From the NCBI RefSeq assembly GCF_014647495.1, contig NZ_BMPH01000006.1, positions 1 to 64,000 on the forward strand: a stretch of DNA of 64,000 bases, written 5' to 3'. Position 1 is the first letter of the stretch. Every line of letters starts with the position of its first letter. Below, piece after piece: positions 44,136-53,189 of the stretch. The position numbers and the translations under genes are program-made. Under the pieces are notes generated by a model. That model ran no database searches. It was not told the origin of the DNA and saw nothing but the letters and a program-made list of their open reading frames with translations. Origin of the DNA: Glutamicibacter protophormiae (GTDB taxonomy: Bacteria; Actinomycetota; Actinomycetes; Actinomycetales; Micrococcaceae).

Positions 44136-44483
44136 CTAGACGGCCTCGCCACGCGCGGTGCGCAACTGGGTCAGACGGTCGGCCAGAATCTTCTCGAGTT
44201 CTTCTTCGCTGCGGCGTTCCAGCAACATGTCCCAGTGAGTACGCACGGGCTTCTCATTGCTGGCTTCCTCGGCCTTGGCCTCCCCATGCACCAGCTTGGC
44301 TTCCTTGCCGGTCTTGGTGGCCCAAGTTGCAGGGATCTCTGCCTCGGCGGCAAAGACGATGAAGAGGGTTTCACCCTCTTCGGTACGGTATTCGACGCGC
44401 TGACGGGCAGCCGGCTCCACACCTGCCTCAGATTCCATGCTCTGTGCACCCAGGCGCATGCCTCGTAGGCTGCGATCGCTCAT
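44136..44483 (-). CDS. rbpA: RNA polymerase-binding protein RbpA
   Basis: A 115-aa actinobacterial transcription factor that binds sigma factor and stabilises the open complex. The N-terminus reads SDRSLRGMRLGAQSMESE as in RbpA proteins, the core domain follows, and the C-terminal sigma-interaction domain is RTHWDMLLERRSEEELEKIL. There is no cysteine, so the zinc site of streptomycete RbpA is absent, as in mycobacteria. ATG 44483. Convergent with ppm. Confidence 0.95.
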   Translation of the reverse strand: MSDRSLRGMRLGAQSMESEAGVEPAARQRVEYRTEEGETLFIVFAAEAEIPATWATKTGKEAKLVHGEAKAEEASNEKPVRTHWDMLLERRSEEELEKILADRLTQLRTARGEAV

Positions 44484-44670
44484 GTTTTCCCTCCGCGATG
44501 TCTAAAAAATTCGCTACACGTACCAACGTTTGGCGCGCTGAAATAATTCCGTCTCAAGTGGCGGAAGAAAATTCTTTACACCAAAACATCCATTATACGC
44601 GTCTGCGGCGAGGTGCAAGCTTCGCACCTCGCCGCAGCGTGGATATTGACCTGTTCGGGTCAACGCGGAA

Positions 44671-45588
44671 TCAGATTCCGTCGGTGGAGCCCGGGTTCTT
44701 GGCGGTTCCCGTTCCGCCCAGCGCGCCGCCGATTCCCTTGAGCGCTTCGGTCAGCTCGCTCGGGATCACCCACAGGGTGTTCGAGGTGCCTTCGGCCAGC
44801 TTCGGCAAGGTCTGCAGGTACTGGTAGGCCAGGAGCTCCTGGTCCGGTCGGCCGGCATGGATGGCGTCGAATACCTTCTGGATGGCCTGGGCTTCGCCGT
44901 CGGCCCGAAGGATCGAGGCCTGGGCATCGCCCTCCGCCTTGAGGATGGACGCCTGGCGCTTGCCCTCGGCGGTCAGGATGTCGGACTGCTTGGTGCCTTC
45001 CGCCGTCAGGATCGCGGCGCGGCGGTCACGCTCTGCGCGCATCTGCTTCTCCATGGAGTCCTGGATCGACAGGGGAGGATCGATGGCCTTCAGCTCGACG
45101 CGCGAGACACGGATGCCCCACTTGCCGGTGGCCTCGTCCAGCACCCCGCGCAGCTGGCCGTTGATCTGGTCGCGGCTGGTCAGGGCCTCTTCCAGGTTCA
45201 GGCCGCCGACGACGTTACGCAGCGTCGTGGTGGTCAGCTGCTCCACTGCCTGGATGTAGTTGGCGATTTCGTAGGTGGCCGCCCTCGGCTCGGTGATCTG
45301 GAAGTACACCACGGTGTCGATGGAGACGACGAGGTTGTCCTCGGTGATCACGGGCTGCGGCGGGAAGGACACAACCTGTTCGCGCAGATCCAGCAGCGGG
45401 AGCAGCCGGTCCACGAAGGGAATCAGGATGGTCAGACCCGGATTGAGGGTGCGGTTGTACTTGCCGAGGCGTTCCACAATGCCTGCTCGTGCCTGGGGCA
45501 CGATACGCACACTGCGTAGTAGCACGACGATCACGAAGATCGCCAGAACGACAAGGACGATGGTCAAGCCAAAGCCATTACCGGTCAT
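44671..45588 (-). CDS. SPFH/Band 7 (stomatin/prohibitin) membrane protein
   Basis: A 305-aa protein with an N-terminal transmembrane segment (residues about 6-27), the SPFH domain (VRIVPQARAGIVERLGKYN, LDLREQVVSFPPQPVITEDN) and a coiled-coil Ala/Glu-rich region (ILTAEGTKQSDILTAEGKRQ). It likely forms membrane microdomain scaffolds with the NfeD protein encoded just upstream on the same strand. ATG 45588 with AAGGAAAGAG upstream is preferred over the longer reading from 45639. Confidence 0.9.
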   Translation of the reverse strand: MTGNGFGLTIVLVVLAIFVIVVLLRSVRIVPQARAGIVERLGKYNRTLNPGLTILIPFVDRLLPLLDLREQVVSFPPQPVITEDNLVVSIDTVVYFQITEPRAATYEIANYIQAVEQLTTTTLRNVVGGLNLEEALTSRDQINGQLRGVLDEATGKWGIRVSRVELKAIDPPLSIQDSMEKQMRAERDRRAAILTAEGTKQSDILTAEGKRQASILKAEGDAQASILRADGEAQAIQKVFDAIHAGRPDQELLAYQYLQTLPKLAEGTSNTLWVIPSELTEALKGIGGALGGTGTAKNPGSTDGI

Positions 45589-45653
45589 GGTTTGTACTCT
45601 CTTTCCTTGTGCTTGAGTGATAAATCGATGGGGCGGCAAGCTGCCGCTGCGGA

Positions 45654-46127
45654 TTAGTTTTCCGGGGCCAGGGGCGCCGGTTCAAGATATGCGGTGGCTC
45701 CCTGCACACGCCGGACCACCGCGTAGGTACCGGGCATCATGGTGGGGGAGTTCGCCTCGGCGCGTGCGGTCCAGATCTCGCCATGGATCTTCGCAGACCC
45801 GGACAGGCGCGAGGTCGGCTCCAAGATCAAGGCGTCCTCGCCAATCAGGCGTTCGATATTCGTTCGGAATCCCTCGGGAGATTTCTTCAGATGCCGCACC
45901 GCTATGGGCCGGACCAGCAGGATCATCAGCAGGGAAACAACGCAGAAGACGACAACTTGAAGCCACATGGGGCCGCCCGAGAGGGCGACGGCGACGCCGC
46001 CGAGTGCGCCTACCCCGAGCATGATGAAGTACAGGTCGAGCGACAGCATCTCGATGATCGCCAGCAGCAAAAACACCGCGAGCCAGATGACCCACGCGTT
46101 GCTGATGATCCATTCGGCCGTTGTCAT
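45654..46127 (-). CDS. NfeD-like membrane protein
   Basis: A 157-aa protein with two to three membrane segments (residues about 10-85) and a C-terminal OB-fold domain (IGEDALILEPTSRLSGSAKI ... GTYAVVRRVQG). NfeD proteins pair with SPFH proteins, and this gene sits 65 bp upstream of one in the same orientation. ATG 46127 is favoured, because AAAGG lies 8-12 nt upstream, over GTG 46136. Confidence 0.88.
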   Translation of the reverse strand: MTTAEWIISNAWVIWLAVFLLLAIIEMLSLDLYFIMLGVGALGGVAVALSGGPMWLQVVVFCVVSLLMILLVRPIAVRHLKKSPEGFRTNIERLIGEDALILEPTSRLSGSAKIHGEIWTARAEANSPTMMPGTYAVVRRVQGATAYLEPAPLAPEN

Positions 46128-46231
46128 GGCATCCACCTTTGCTCAAATTGATCAATGGCCCGTTGCGAGTGGCCTTTTCTCCATTCTGCCGTAATCAGCG
46201 AACGAAAAGTGTAGTCATTTTGGGGTATTTT

Positions 46232-47080
46232 CTAGCCCTGCGGGACGAATAAATGTACGTCGAAGGATGCTGTTACGGTGCGCCGGCCGAGCGCGTCGGC
46301 TTTGGCGCGCAGGACCTCTGCGGCCAGATGGTGCCCGGCAGGCCCCATGAAGGCCAGATTAAACAGGTCCTCGGGTTCCAGCTCCATCTGGTACTTGATG
46401 TTGCGGGAGCTCAGATGGGTCAGCTGCTCAGCGCCGAATTTCTCGACCAGGGATTCCTGCTTGCCGCCGGCGATCGAAAGCATGTCCAGCGGTTCGCGGA
46501 CCTCTTCCAGATGGTCGGCGGCCCCGGTGACCACCAGGCACAGGCCCCGCGGGCGCAGCACGCGGCGGAACTCCGCAGGGTTGTGCGGCGCAAAGCAGTT
46601 GAGCACCACGTCGCGTGATCCGTCGCCGCTGGGGATGGCCCGCCAAACGTCCCAGACAACCGCGAGCGTATCCGGCAGCTTGGCGGCCCGGCGCATGGCG
46701 AACCGGGAGATGTCCATGGCCAGCGCGTCCTTGCGCGCCGCCGGATGGCGGTCCAGGATTTCGCCAAGGTAGTAGCCTGTGCCGGCGCCGGCATCGATGA
46801 TGTCCAGCTGCTGGGCAGTGTGGTGCCCGGCGACCAGGGCGGCGAGCTCGGCGGCCAGCTGGGCGTAGTGCCCTCGATTTTGGAAGGCCTCGCGGGCCAG
46901 CACCATGGGCGAGGTGTCCTCGAGGAAATTCGTCCCCTTGCCGGTCAGGAAGTTGAAGTAGCCCTGTTTCGCCGCGTCGAAGCGGTGGCCCGCCGGGCAG
47001 GCCAGTGTGCGGCGCGGTTCGCTGGACAAGTCCAAGGCGCCTTGGCAGACGGGGCAGAGCAACGTGGTGGCGTCCGGCAT
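46232..47080 (-). CDS. RlmA-like rRNA (guanine-N1)-methyltransferase
   Basis: A 282-aa SAM-dependent methyltransferase with a zinc ribbon (LLCPVCQGAL and ACPAGHRFD) and the family continuation AKQGYFNFL, then the SAM motif IIDAGAGTGYYLGEIL and the motif LNCFAPHNPAEFRRVL. Similar to 23S rRNA G745/G748 methyltransferases; which position is modified cannot be told. Start ATG 47080 overlaps the def stop by 1 bp (TGATG), so it is translationally coupled to def. Confidence 0.85.
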   Translation of the reverse strand: MPDATTLLCPVCQGALDLSSEPRRTLACPAGHRFDAAKQGYFNFLTGKGTNFLEDTSPMVLAREAFQNRGHYAQLAAELAALVAGHHTAQQLDIIDAGAGTGYYLGEILDRHPAARKDALAMDISRFAMRRAAKLPDTLAVVWDVWRAIPSGDGSRDVVLNCFAPHNPAEFRRVLRPRGLCLVVTGAADHLEEVREPLDMLSIAGGKQESLVEKFGAEQLTHLSSRNIKYQMELEPEDLFNLAFMGPAGHHLAAEVLRAKADALGRRTVTASFDVHLFVPQG

Positions 47081-47718
47081 CAGAATCCCAGTGCTTCCTT
47101 GGCGGAGGCCACGGACAGGCCCTGGTGGCGCCACAGTTCGGTCTCGTTGATCAGCGAGCGGGTGGCCGCCTTGTCGATGTAGACGGTCCCGTACAAGTGG
47201 TCGGTCTCGTGCTGCACGATCCGGGCCTGCCAGCCGGAGAATTCACGGACCACCGGGTTCCCCTCGCGGTCCTCGTAGCTGGCTTGGATGTCCGCCGGGC
47301 GGGTCACGACGCCTTGGAATCCGTCGAAGGACAGGCAGCCTTCGTAGAATTCGGCGGTGCGTTCCCCACGCTGCTCGTATCGCGGGTTGAAAATCTCGAA
47401 GTACTCCAGCGGTTCGCGCTCGCGTTCGGCCGCCATGTCTTCGGGCAGGCTGTAGAGGTCTTCCAGCACCGCGATCTGCAGGGGAATACCAATTTGCGGG
47501 GCGGCCAGGCCGACACCCGGAGCGGCGTACATGGTTTGGCGCATGACCGACAGCAGCTCGTCGAGCAGTTTCCCCGGCAACTGCCCGGTGTAGCGGACAG
47601 CCTGCTGACGCAGCACCGGGTGGCCCAGCTGGACGATCGGCACCACGTTGTTCTCTGCCGTGCCGAGCACGCCGGCGACGAGGATCTCGAGTTCTTCGGG
47701 GGAGTAGGTGATGCTCAT
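47080..47718 (-). CDS. def: Peptide deformylase
   Basis: A 212-aa metalloenzyme that removes the formyl group from nascent polypeptides. All three motifs are present: GVGLAAPQIG, EGCLSFDG (metal Cys) and QHETDHLYG (HExxH). It carries an N-terminal extension compared with the shortest deformylases. Start ATG 47718, 2 bp after the zapE stop; the methyltransferase gene overlaps its end. The three genes zapE-def-methyltransferase form one operon. Confidence 0.95.
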   Translation of the reverse strand: MSITYSPEELEILVAGVLGTAENNVVPIVQLGHPVLRQQAVRYTGQLPGKLLDELLSVMRQTMYAAPGVGLAAPQIGIPLQIAVLEDLYSLPEDMAAEREREPLEYFEIFNPRYEQRGERTAEFYEGCLSFDGFQGVVTRPADIQASYEDREGNPVVREFSGWQARIVQHETDHLYGTVYIDKAATRSLINETELWRHQGLSVASAKEALGF

Positions 47719-47720
47719 GC

Positions 47721-48767
47721 TCAGAGGCCCATCCGTTCAAGTTCAATGAATTGCAGCTGGGCCAGGCGTGAGGCCAGCCGGTCGCGTTCGGTGTCGTGCA
47801 GCGACGAGCCCAGGTGTTCGAGCCCGTCGGCGGTATACAGGTGCAGCTCGATGTCGCGGTCGTAGAAGATGTCCAGCACGTTCGCCAGACGGCGCTCCTC
47901 GTCCATGGGCAAGTCCCGGGTGGCCGGAACTGCGGTGATATGCCAACGCGTGAATCGTCGGACCAGCTCCAGATAGTCCGCCGTGTTGCGCCGGGTGCCG
48001 CACAACTGGTCAAAGCCGATCCAGATGGATTCATCCGCCACGTAGGCCGGGCCGATCTCGTCGTATCCGATCCGGATCATTTCTCGCCGTGCGGTGCTTG
48101 GCTCGGCGGTGACGCCCACCGACAGGGTGCCCGCTCGGTACCCCCGGTCGCAGGCCTCGCCGTCCACGGCCAGAGTACGGTAGTCGACGGATCCATCGAG
48201 TTCGAAAACGGTGAAGTTCTCGCGGATCGAGGCGATGGTCGGCTGGACCAGATGGTGGAAGGCGTCATCGTCCAGCAGCCGGTCCGGCTCGTAGTTCGAA
48301 GTGGCCACCAAGAAGATCGAATGTTCCGCACAGTACTTGACCAGCCGCACCATCAGCATCGCGTCGCCGGGCTCGGTGCAGTGGAACTCGTCGAAGACCA
48401 GGATCTTCAACCCCTTGAGCTCGCGTTCCAGCCCTTGGCTGAAGATCGCGCCGAGGCGTTGCCCGGGCACACGGTTTTTGGGGGAGTTCAGGTTCTGGAA
48501 GAACTCGTGGAAGTGGAATCGCGCGGTGGTTTGCCGAGGCGAAGAGGCAACCAGCGCATTGATGATCAGCGTTTTGCCGCGTCCCGGCGGGCCGTAGATG
48601 TAGGCTCCATGGTGTTCGTCAGAGAACCTGCTGGCGGCTGCGGAGCTGAGAATCGAGATCAACCGCTTCTGCTGGGTGTCGGGCGACACCTCATGGTCTT
48701 CGATATTCCGCAGGATCCGAGCCTCGAGCTCCCTGGCCGGTGCTGTTATCGGGGGCAAAGAAGGCAT
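47721..48767 (-). CDS. zapE: AFG1-type AAA ATPase (ZapE-like)
   Basis: A 348-aa P-loop ATPase: Walker A YGPPGRGKTLIIN, FHFHEFFQNLN, Walker B LVFDEFHCTEPGDAMLM and FLVATSNYEPDRL. In Escherichia coli ZapE affects the Z-ring; the actinobacterial protein's role is not established. It is the first gene of the operon with def and the methyltransferase. ATG 48767. Confidence 0.9.
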   Translation of the reverse strand: MPSLPPITAPARELEARILRNIEDHEVSPDTQQKRLISILSSAAASRFSDEHHGAYIYGPPGRGKTLIINALVASSPRQTTARFHFHEFFQNLNSPKNRVPGQRLGAIFSQGLERELKGLKILVFDEFHCTEPGDAMLMVRLVKYCAEHSIFLVATSNYEPDRLLDDDAFHHLVQPTIASIRENFTVFELDGSVDYRTLAVDGEACDRGYRAGTLSVGVTAEPSTARREMIRIGYDEIGPAYVADESIWIGFDQLCGTRRNTADYLELVRRFTRWHITAVPATRDLPMDEERRLANVLDIFYDRDIELHLYTADGLEHLGSSLHDTERDRLASRLAQLQFIELERMGL

Positions 48768-49085
48768 AGGTAAATCTTCCCATCTGCCGCGGTGTTGGCC
48801 AATTTACGTGCCCCGGTCCACGCCATAAGCGGCCGAGAGCACCACGAAAGCCACGGATAAAGGAAAACAGCAGGTCAAAACGCGTATTGAGTTCTTCGAG
48901 TTAGATGATTTATTCGGGGGAGCAGTCTGTGCGCTGGAGGGGAAGGCGGTAATTTCTGAGATCTCCGGGGTGAACCTATCGCTTTATTCGCTTGCATGAC
49001 CATAATGGACTCACTTGCGAACGGGAAGCATGTAGCGGCTCCGGGAAAGTCCCGGGCGCCAAGCGGATGATTGGGAGCGTGTGTC
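48768..49085. other. 318-bp gap before the ArsR gene
   Basis: No gene or RNA is recognised. The only structure is a short inverted repeat CCGGGA-AAG-TCCCGG (49041-49055), 31 bp upstream of the regulator start. Confidence 0.4.
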
Positions 49086-49442
49086 ATGACCAGCGAACCT
49101 GTGGTTGAACCGATGCGCGACCAAATCATCGACGGCGACTTGCTGGACATGTCCGTATTGGTACTGAAGACGCTTTCCGATCCGGCGAGGTTGCAGATTC
49201 TGTGGGCCTTATGCCAGGAGGATCGCACGTTGTCCGAGCTGGCCCAGCAGGTTGGCGTGACGCCGACAATTGCGAGCCAGTTGCTGACGCGGCTTCGCAC
49301 GGCTGGCGTCCTGCAAACGCGTAAGTCCGGCCGCCACATGATCTATTCGATGCGTGATGAGCGTGCGCGTGAGTACATCCGCCAGACGCTGGACTTTGCG
49401 CGGTACCGCATGGAGCAGCAGGCTGACGGCGAAGCTTCGTGA
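49086..49442 (+). CDS. ArsR-family winged-helix regulator
   Basis: A 118-aa regulator with an HTH at residues about 55-78 (LSELAQQVGVTPTIASQLL) and a beta-wing (RKSGRHMIYSM). The CxC metal site of classical ArsR/SmtB helix 3 is missing; the only cysteine is in WALCQEDRTL. It may sense another metal or a non-metal signal. ATG 49086 with GGGAG upstream. An ACR3-like permease lies 1.7 kb away on the opposite strand, which may or may not be its target. Confidence 0.85.
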   Translation: MTSEPVVEPMRDQIIDGDLLDMSVLVLKTLSDPARLQILWALCQEDRTLSELAQQVGVTPTIASQLLTRLRTAGVLQTRKSGRHMIYSMRDERAREYIRQTLDFARYRMEQQADGEAS

Positions 49443-49747
49443 CACGCTGTCGCTGATGTGGTCCTGTGATGCGATTTCAATGAAAAACACCCACTTTCCG
49501 GGACATTGCAAATAAGCCGATAATCTACATTATGTAAAGTTATGGAAATCTGGCGGTCCCCGACCGTCTGCTGGCTGATGGTTGACCTGCATGTGCAAGC
49601 ATTCTTTGACGATGCCTGCGCTCAATGGATTCACCCCGGTAGGGATTGACCAGTGGTGACGATCCAGCGTTGTCGATAGATAGCCGGGCCGGAGCGATCC
49701 AGAGCCGTCCCGTTCACCATCTCCGCATGAGGATTGGTCTGTCACGT
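49443..49747. other. 305-bp gap after the ArsR gene
   Basis: No supported gene. A palindrome TACAT-T-ATGTA (49526-49536) sits in an AT-rich patch that looks like a promoter or operator. A minus-strand open frame in 49530-49745 has no ribosome site and no family resemblance. Confidence 0.4.
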
Positions 49748-50338
49748 TCAGGAATACGCTGATCGCTGGTAGGTCAGGATGGCGACGCCGGTCGGCGAGA
49801 TCAGCGAGTCTGACAAGATGAAGTTCCTGCGGTGGTCGTCATTTGCGAAAAGTCGTTTTCCCGAGCCGAGGATGACCGGGTACAGAAGCAACGTATACGC
49901 ATCGATCAAGTCATTTTTCGCCAAGGCTTGAAGCAATTGGCTCGAACCGAAAACGACCAGGTTTCCGTTGCCCGATTCACGCAACTTGCGGACTGAGGCC
50001 ACCAGCTCTCCCCCGAGGCGCTGACTGTTGATCCATTGGAGCTCGCTGGCGCTTTGGGTGACAACATACTTGCGCATTCGATTCATGGCCGCGATGGCGG
50101 GGTCTGCTGTGTTCGCCTGCGACCAGGCCTCGGCGAAGATGTCATAGGTCCTTCAGCCTAGTAACATGCCAGCCGCGGAAATCGTGGCCTTTTGCATGAC
50201 TTCGTCGATGGTGTCATCATTCGTCGTTGCGGCCCAACCTCCGGCCGTGAATCCTCCATCACGGTGTTCTTCCGACGATAATGGCGCTTGCATGACCCCG
50301 TCGAGACTGACCCAATTCATGGCAACGATGCGACCCAT
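49748..50338 (-). pseudogene. Dihydrofolate-reductase-family (RibD C-terminal) gene interrupted by one nonsense codon
   Basis: The frame from ATG 50338 to the stop at 49748 would encode a typical DHFR-like protein of about 196 residues (MGRIVAMNWVSLDGVM at the start, GNLVVFGSSQLLQALAKNDL and YPVILGSGKRLF near the end). A single in-frame TGA at 50155-50153 interrupts it after GMLLG; the following residues RTYDIFAEAWSQAN continue the family pattern without a frame change. In relatives this motif reads LLGRRTYD, so a CGA-to-TGA change of one arginine codon explains it. The second half has internal ATGs but no N-terminal substrate-binding part. Confidence 0.8.
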
Positions 50339-50517
50339 TTCACGTCTCCTCTGGACAGAGTTGGTCTGCAGCTTTCCACAAACTTTGCGGCGTCACCAGG
50401 CGTTACCAGTGAATGTTCTTCAGACCCTGTCTGGGTTCAGAAGGTTGCTGTCCGACTGTGGCAAGTTCGAAGGCCCCCGGGTGGTTCTCTGGAGGAATTG
50501 TGTGCGGGGCCGTGCGC

Positions 50518-51081
50518 TCAGGTCTCGGACCGGTATCTGTTCATGGTCACTCCCCCGTCGAAGACCCGGGTTTCCACAAGCTCGAGGTGCACGTGTTGGT
50601 CGAGCAAGCAGAAGAACGGGTTGCCGCCGCCGAGCAGCACCGGATGCGTGACCACGGCGTATTCATCGATCAAGCCCGCCCGCATGGCGGCGGACGCAAG
50701 CGATGCACCGCCGATGCGGATGGACCCATTAACTTGTTCCTTGAGCGCCCGGATCTCAGCCACGGCATTACCGGTAGCCAGCCGCGTGTTCCAATCAAGG
50801 GGTAGGCTGTCGGAAGCAAACACGATTTTGGGAGTGTCCCTCCAGTTGCGGGCATAGTCAACTTGGTCGGACCGGGCATCGGGCGCCTTGTCCCCCGTTG
50901 GCCAATATGGGCTCATGGTTTCCCACAGCTTGCGCCCGTACAGCATGAGGCTCACCGCCTGTTCCTCCTCGAGCCACCATCTGAAAAGCTCCTCGGTGGA
51001 AACGCCCCATGAAATATCACCCTCCGTGTCGGCGATATATCCATCCAGGCTCACATTCATGCCGTAGATCAGGTTCCCCAT
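50518..51081 (-). CDS. Dihydrofolate reductase family protein (RibD C-terminal domain)
   Basis: A 187-aa intact relative of the broken gene next to it. It has the family start MGNLIYGMNVSLDGYIAD, LMLYGRKLWETMSPYW, and RIGGASLASAAMRAGL with DEYAVVTHPVLLGGGNPFF. It is probably an NADPH-dependent reductase; the true substrate in such stand-alone proteins is not known. ATG 51081 with GGGGAG upstream; a much longer upstream open frame overlaps the ACR3-like gene and is rejected. Confidence 0.85.
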   Translation of the reverse strand: MGNLIYGMNVSLDGYIADTEGDISWGVSTEELFRWWLEEEQAVSLMLYGRKLWETMSPYWPTGDKAPDARSDQVDYARNWRDTPKIVFASDSLPLDWNTRLATGNAVAEIRALKEQVNGSIRIGGASLASAAMRAGLIDEYAVVTHPVLLGGGNPFFCLLDQHVHLELVETRVFDGGVTMNRYRSET

Positions 51082-51167
51082 GGCTGGTACTCCCCTCTGA
51101 TTGGTCTGCTCAGTGTAGACCCGTGACACGGGTATTCCGTCACGACGGATGGATCTTCCGAGGCCTC

Positions 51168-52160
51168 TCAGGTTTGCGGGGATCTGCCTTGGACCGGGGA
51201 CCCTGGCAGCAGCCGAGGCACCACCTTGACATAGACAAGCATTCCGAGAAGTTCGATGATCGTCTGGGCCACCACCACGGCCGGGACCAGGGCAAGCGAC
51301 GCGGGCATGGCCAAGGCCAGGGGCAGGACGACCAGCGAGTTGCGTGTGGCACCGGAGAAAACCAGGGCCCGCTGCTCCGGCACTGCGAGTTTGAAGATGC
51401 GTGTGATGCCTTTCCCCACGGGCGGCATGACGACAAGGAAAAGCACGTAGAGCGGCACAACCGCCAGCAGACGGGAGAACTCGGCCTTGACTGAACTGAC
51501 CTGTGAAGCCACCACCAGGAACAGCACGAGCATCATCAGCGGCACCATGAGCAGATCCATCAGGTTCTCGATAACCTCGGCCGACCTGAACCTGCGGGCC
51601 AATAGCTGGACCAGCATGGCTGAAACGAGCGGAACGGCAATCAGCCACGTGAACGCATGGGCGAACGGTTCGGGGGTGATGACCGCTCCCAAGGCCGGGC
51701 CCGCGAACCAAGAAAGATAGATGGGCAGCATGACCACCTGGAGCAGCATCAAGACCGGCGTGGCCGCCAGCAATTGGTGGCTCGCTCCCCCGGCGATCCG
51801 GGTGAACACGATGACATAGTCGACACACGGCGCGAGGAGCACCAGCAACAAGCCGATCATCAATTCGGCATCTGCGGCGACCACGCGGCTCAGCAGCCAG
51901 ACAACCAGCGGAACAGCAGCGAAGTTCAGCAGCACCGCGGCCATGAGGAAACGGATGTTGCGTAAGGCTCCGATGAGCCGGGTGAGCGGAATGGCGAGAA
52001 ATGTCGCGAAGAGCAACAGTGCCAACGCCGGGTTGATCCCTGAATCCAGCACCGTGGCCGTCTGCGGTTCCAGCAGGCCGAACGATGCGGCGGTCGCCAC
52101 GGCAAGCAGGTACAACGGGACCTGCCACTTTTGAAGAATTCCATTGCTGTGTTCCAACAC
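51168..52160 (-). CDS. ACR3/bile-acid-symporter-family permease (arsenic resistance-like)
   Basis: A protein of about 330 aa with ten predicted transmembrane helices. It has the conserved cysteine of ACR3-type arsenite exporters in VLLAPCVDYVIVFT, and LVFSGATRNSLVVLPLALA in the second half. Export of arsenite is plausible but no arsenate reductase gene is nearby. The start is uncertain: GTG 52160 gives the usual N-terminus; an ATG at 52238 would add a non-hydrophobic extension. Confidence 0.75.
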   Translation of the reverse strand: MLEHSNGILQKWQVPLYLLAVATAASFGLLEPQTATVLDSGINPALALLLFATFLAIPLTRLIGALRNIRFLMAAVLLNFAAVPLVVWLLSRVVAADAELMIGLLLVLLAPCVDYVIVFTRIAGGASHQLLAATPVLMLLQVVMLPIYLSWFAGPALGAVITPEPFAHAFTWLIAVPLVSAMLVQLLARRFRSAEVIENLMDLLMVPLMMLVLFLVVASQVSSVKAEFSRLLAVVPLYVLFLVVMPPVGKGITRIFKLAVPEQRALVFSGATRNSLVVLPLALAMPASLALVPAVVVAQTIIELLGMLVYVKVVPRLLPGSPVQGRSPQT

Positions 52161-52278
52161 GCAGGGAACCGCCTTTCTTGCTCCTGACGAGACCTTCCGG
52201 CTCCGGCTGCCGCACGTCAAAACTGTAAGCGACATCAAATGATTCGTTGTAGCGCGAGGAAGAACCTAGGATATTTTC

Positions 52279-52662
52279 ATGGCTCAAAAAATCCGTCAGT
52301 GGCCCGCCTGGGTCGCCATTGATCTAGTACTCATCGCCATCTTCGCCCTGCTGGGCCGCCGCGAGCATGAGCATGGGCTCTCGCTGGGCGGCATCTTGTG
52401 GACTGCGCTTCCATTCTTGATCGGCTACGCGATCGTGACCGTGGCTTCGCGCCCATGGAAAACCATTAACAACCTGTGGCCCACCGGACTGCTGATCTGG
52501 ATCGGCACCGTGGCCTTGGGCATCGCTTTGCGACTGGCATTCAACGACACCGCAGCTGTGGCCTTCATCATCGTTGCCACCCTGGTGCTTGGACTGTTCC
52601 TGTTGGGCCGGCGCCTCATTACCGGACTGGTAGCCAAGCGCTTAGCTAAGCAACAGGCCTAA
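52279..52662 (+). CDS. DUF3054-family membrane protein
   Basis: A 127-aa protein with four transmembrane segments (WVAIDLVLIAIFALLGRREH at the start; later LWPTGLLIWIGTVALGIALR, AFIIVATLVLGLFLLGRR). DUF3054 proteins are widespread in actinobacteria; function unknown. ATG 52279. Its last 21 bp overlap the end of the convergent membrane-protein gene. Confidence 0.85.
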   Translation: MAQKIRQWPAWVAIDLVLIAIFALLGRREHEHGLSLGGILWTALPFLIGYAIVTVASRPWKTINNLWPTGLLIWIGTVALGIALRLAFNDTAAVAFIIVATLVLGLFLLGRRLITGLVAKRLAKQQA

Positions 52663-53184
52663 TCCGTAAGCGCCAGCTGCGACAAGCCCGCTGGCGAACG
52701 TCCCGAGGATGAACTGTTCAGCGGCCTGGTGATTCTTCAGTTCCGCGAATCGGCCAAGTCCCTTGACGGCAAGAACAACTGCAGTTCCCTCGGGCCAGCC
52801 GGCCCAGAGCGTACCCACAATGGCTGCGCGTTCCAGAAGTCCGATCCACAACCCGCCACGCAGCGGTGACGGATCGGACTTTTCTTTCGCCGGAGGCTTC
52901 GGGGCCCTGGAAGCCATCGTGAAAACCAGTTCGGTGAAGGGTCCACCGAACGCAAGCGCGAAGAGCACGCTCAGCGAAATCGATAACACTGCCGGAACGG
53001 ACTCGCTCTCGTGTACCGCGTGGCCGACGAGACCCAAGACCAGCGAAGCCAGCGCGAGCACGGCGGCCACGAGGGTAATCCAGGTGCGGATTGACGCGCG
53101 GCGTCCTTTCGCATAGCTGAGAAAACTCGCGGCGGCAGACAAGCCGGTGGCAACGATCAGAACTGCCCAAGCGGTCCAGAACAC
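52642..53184 (-). CDS. Four-helix membrane protein of unknown function
   Basis: A 180-aa membrane protein with about five hydrophobic segments and a cytoplasmic loop (KPPAKEKSDPSPL). No family recognised with certainty. GTG 53184 with GGGGAG upstream, 5 bp after the stop of the HTH protein gene, so both are in one operon. Position suggests it is the effector or target of the regulator encoded upstream. Confidence 0.7.
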   Translation of the reverse strand: MFWTAWAVLIVATGLSAAASFLSYAKGRRASIRTWITLVAAVLALASLVLGLVGHAVHESESVPAVLSISLSVLFALAFGGPFTELVFTMASRAPKPPAKEKSDPSPLRGGLWIGLLERAAIVGTLWAGWPEGTAVVLAVKGLGRFAELKNHQAAEQFILGTFASGLVAAGAYGLGLLLS

Positions 53185-53189
53185 AGGAG

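Noticed and set aside
49530-49745. 71-codon minus-strand frame after the ArsR gene
   Set aside because: No ribosome site, no family resemblance, and unusual composition; a transposase remnant was considered but no such motif was found.
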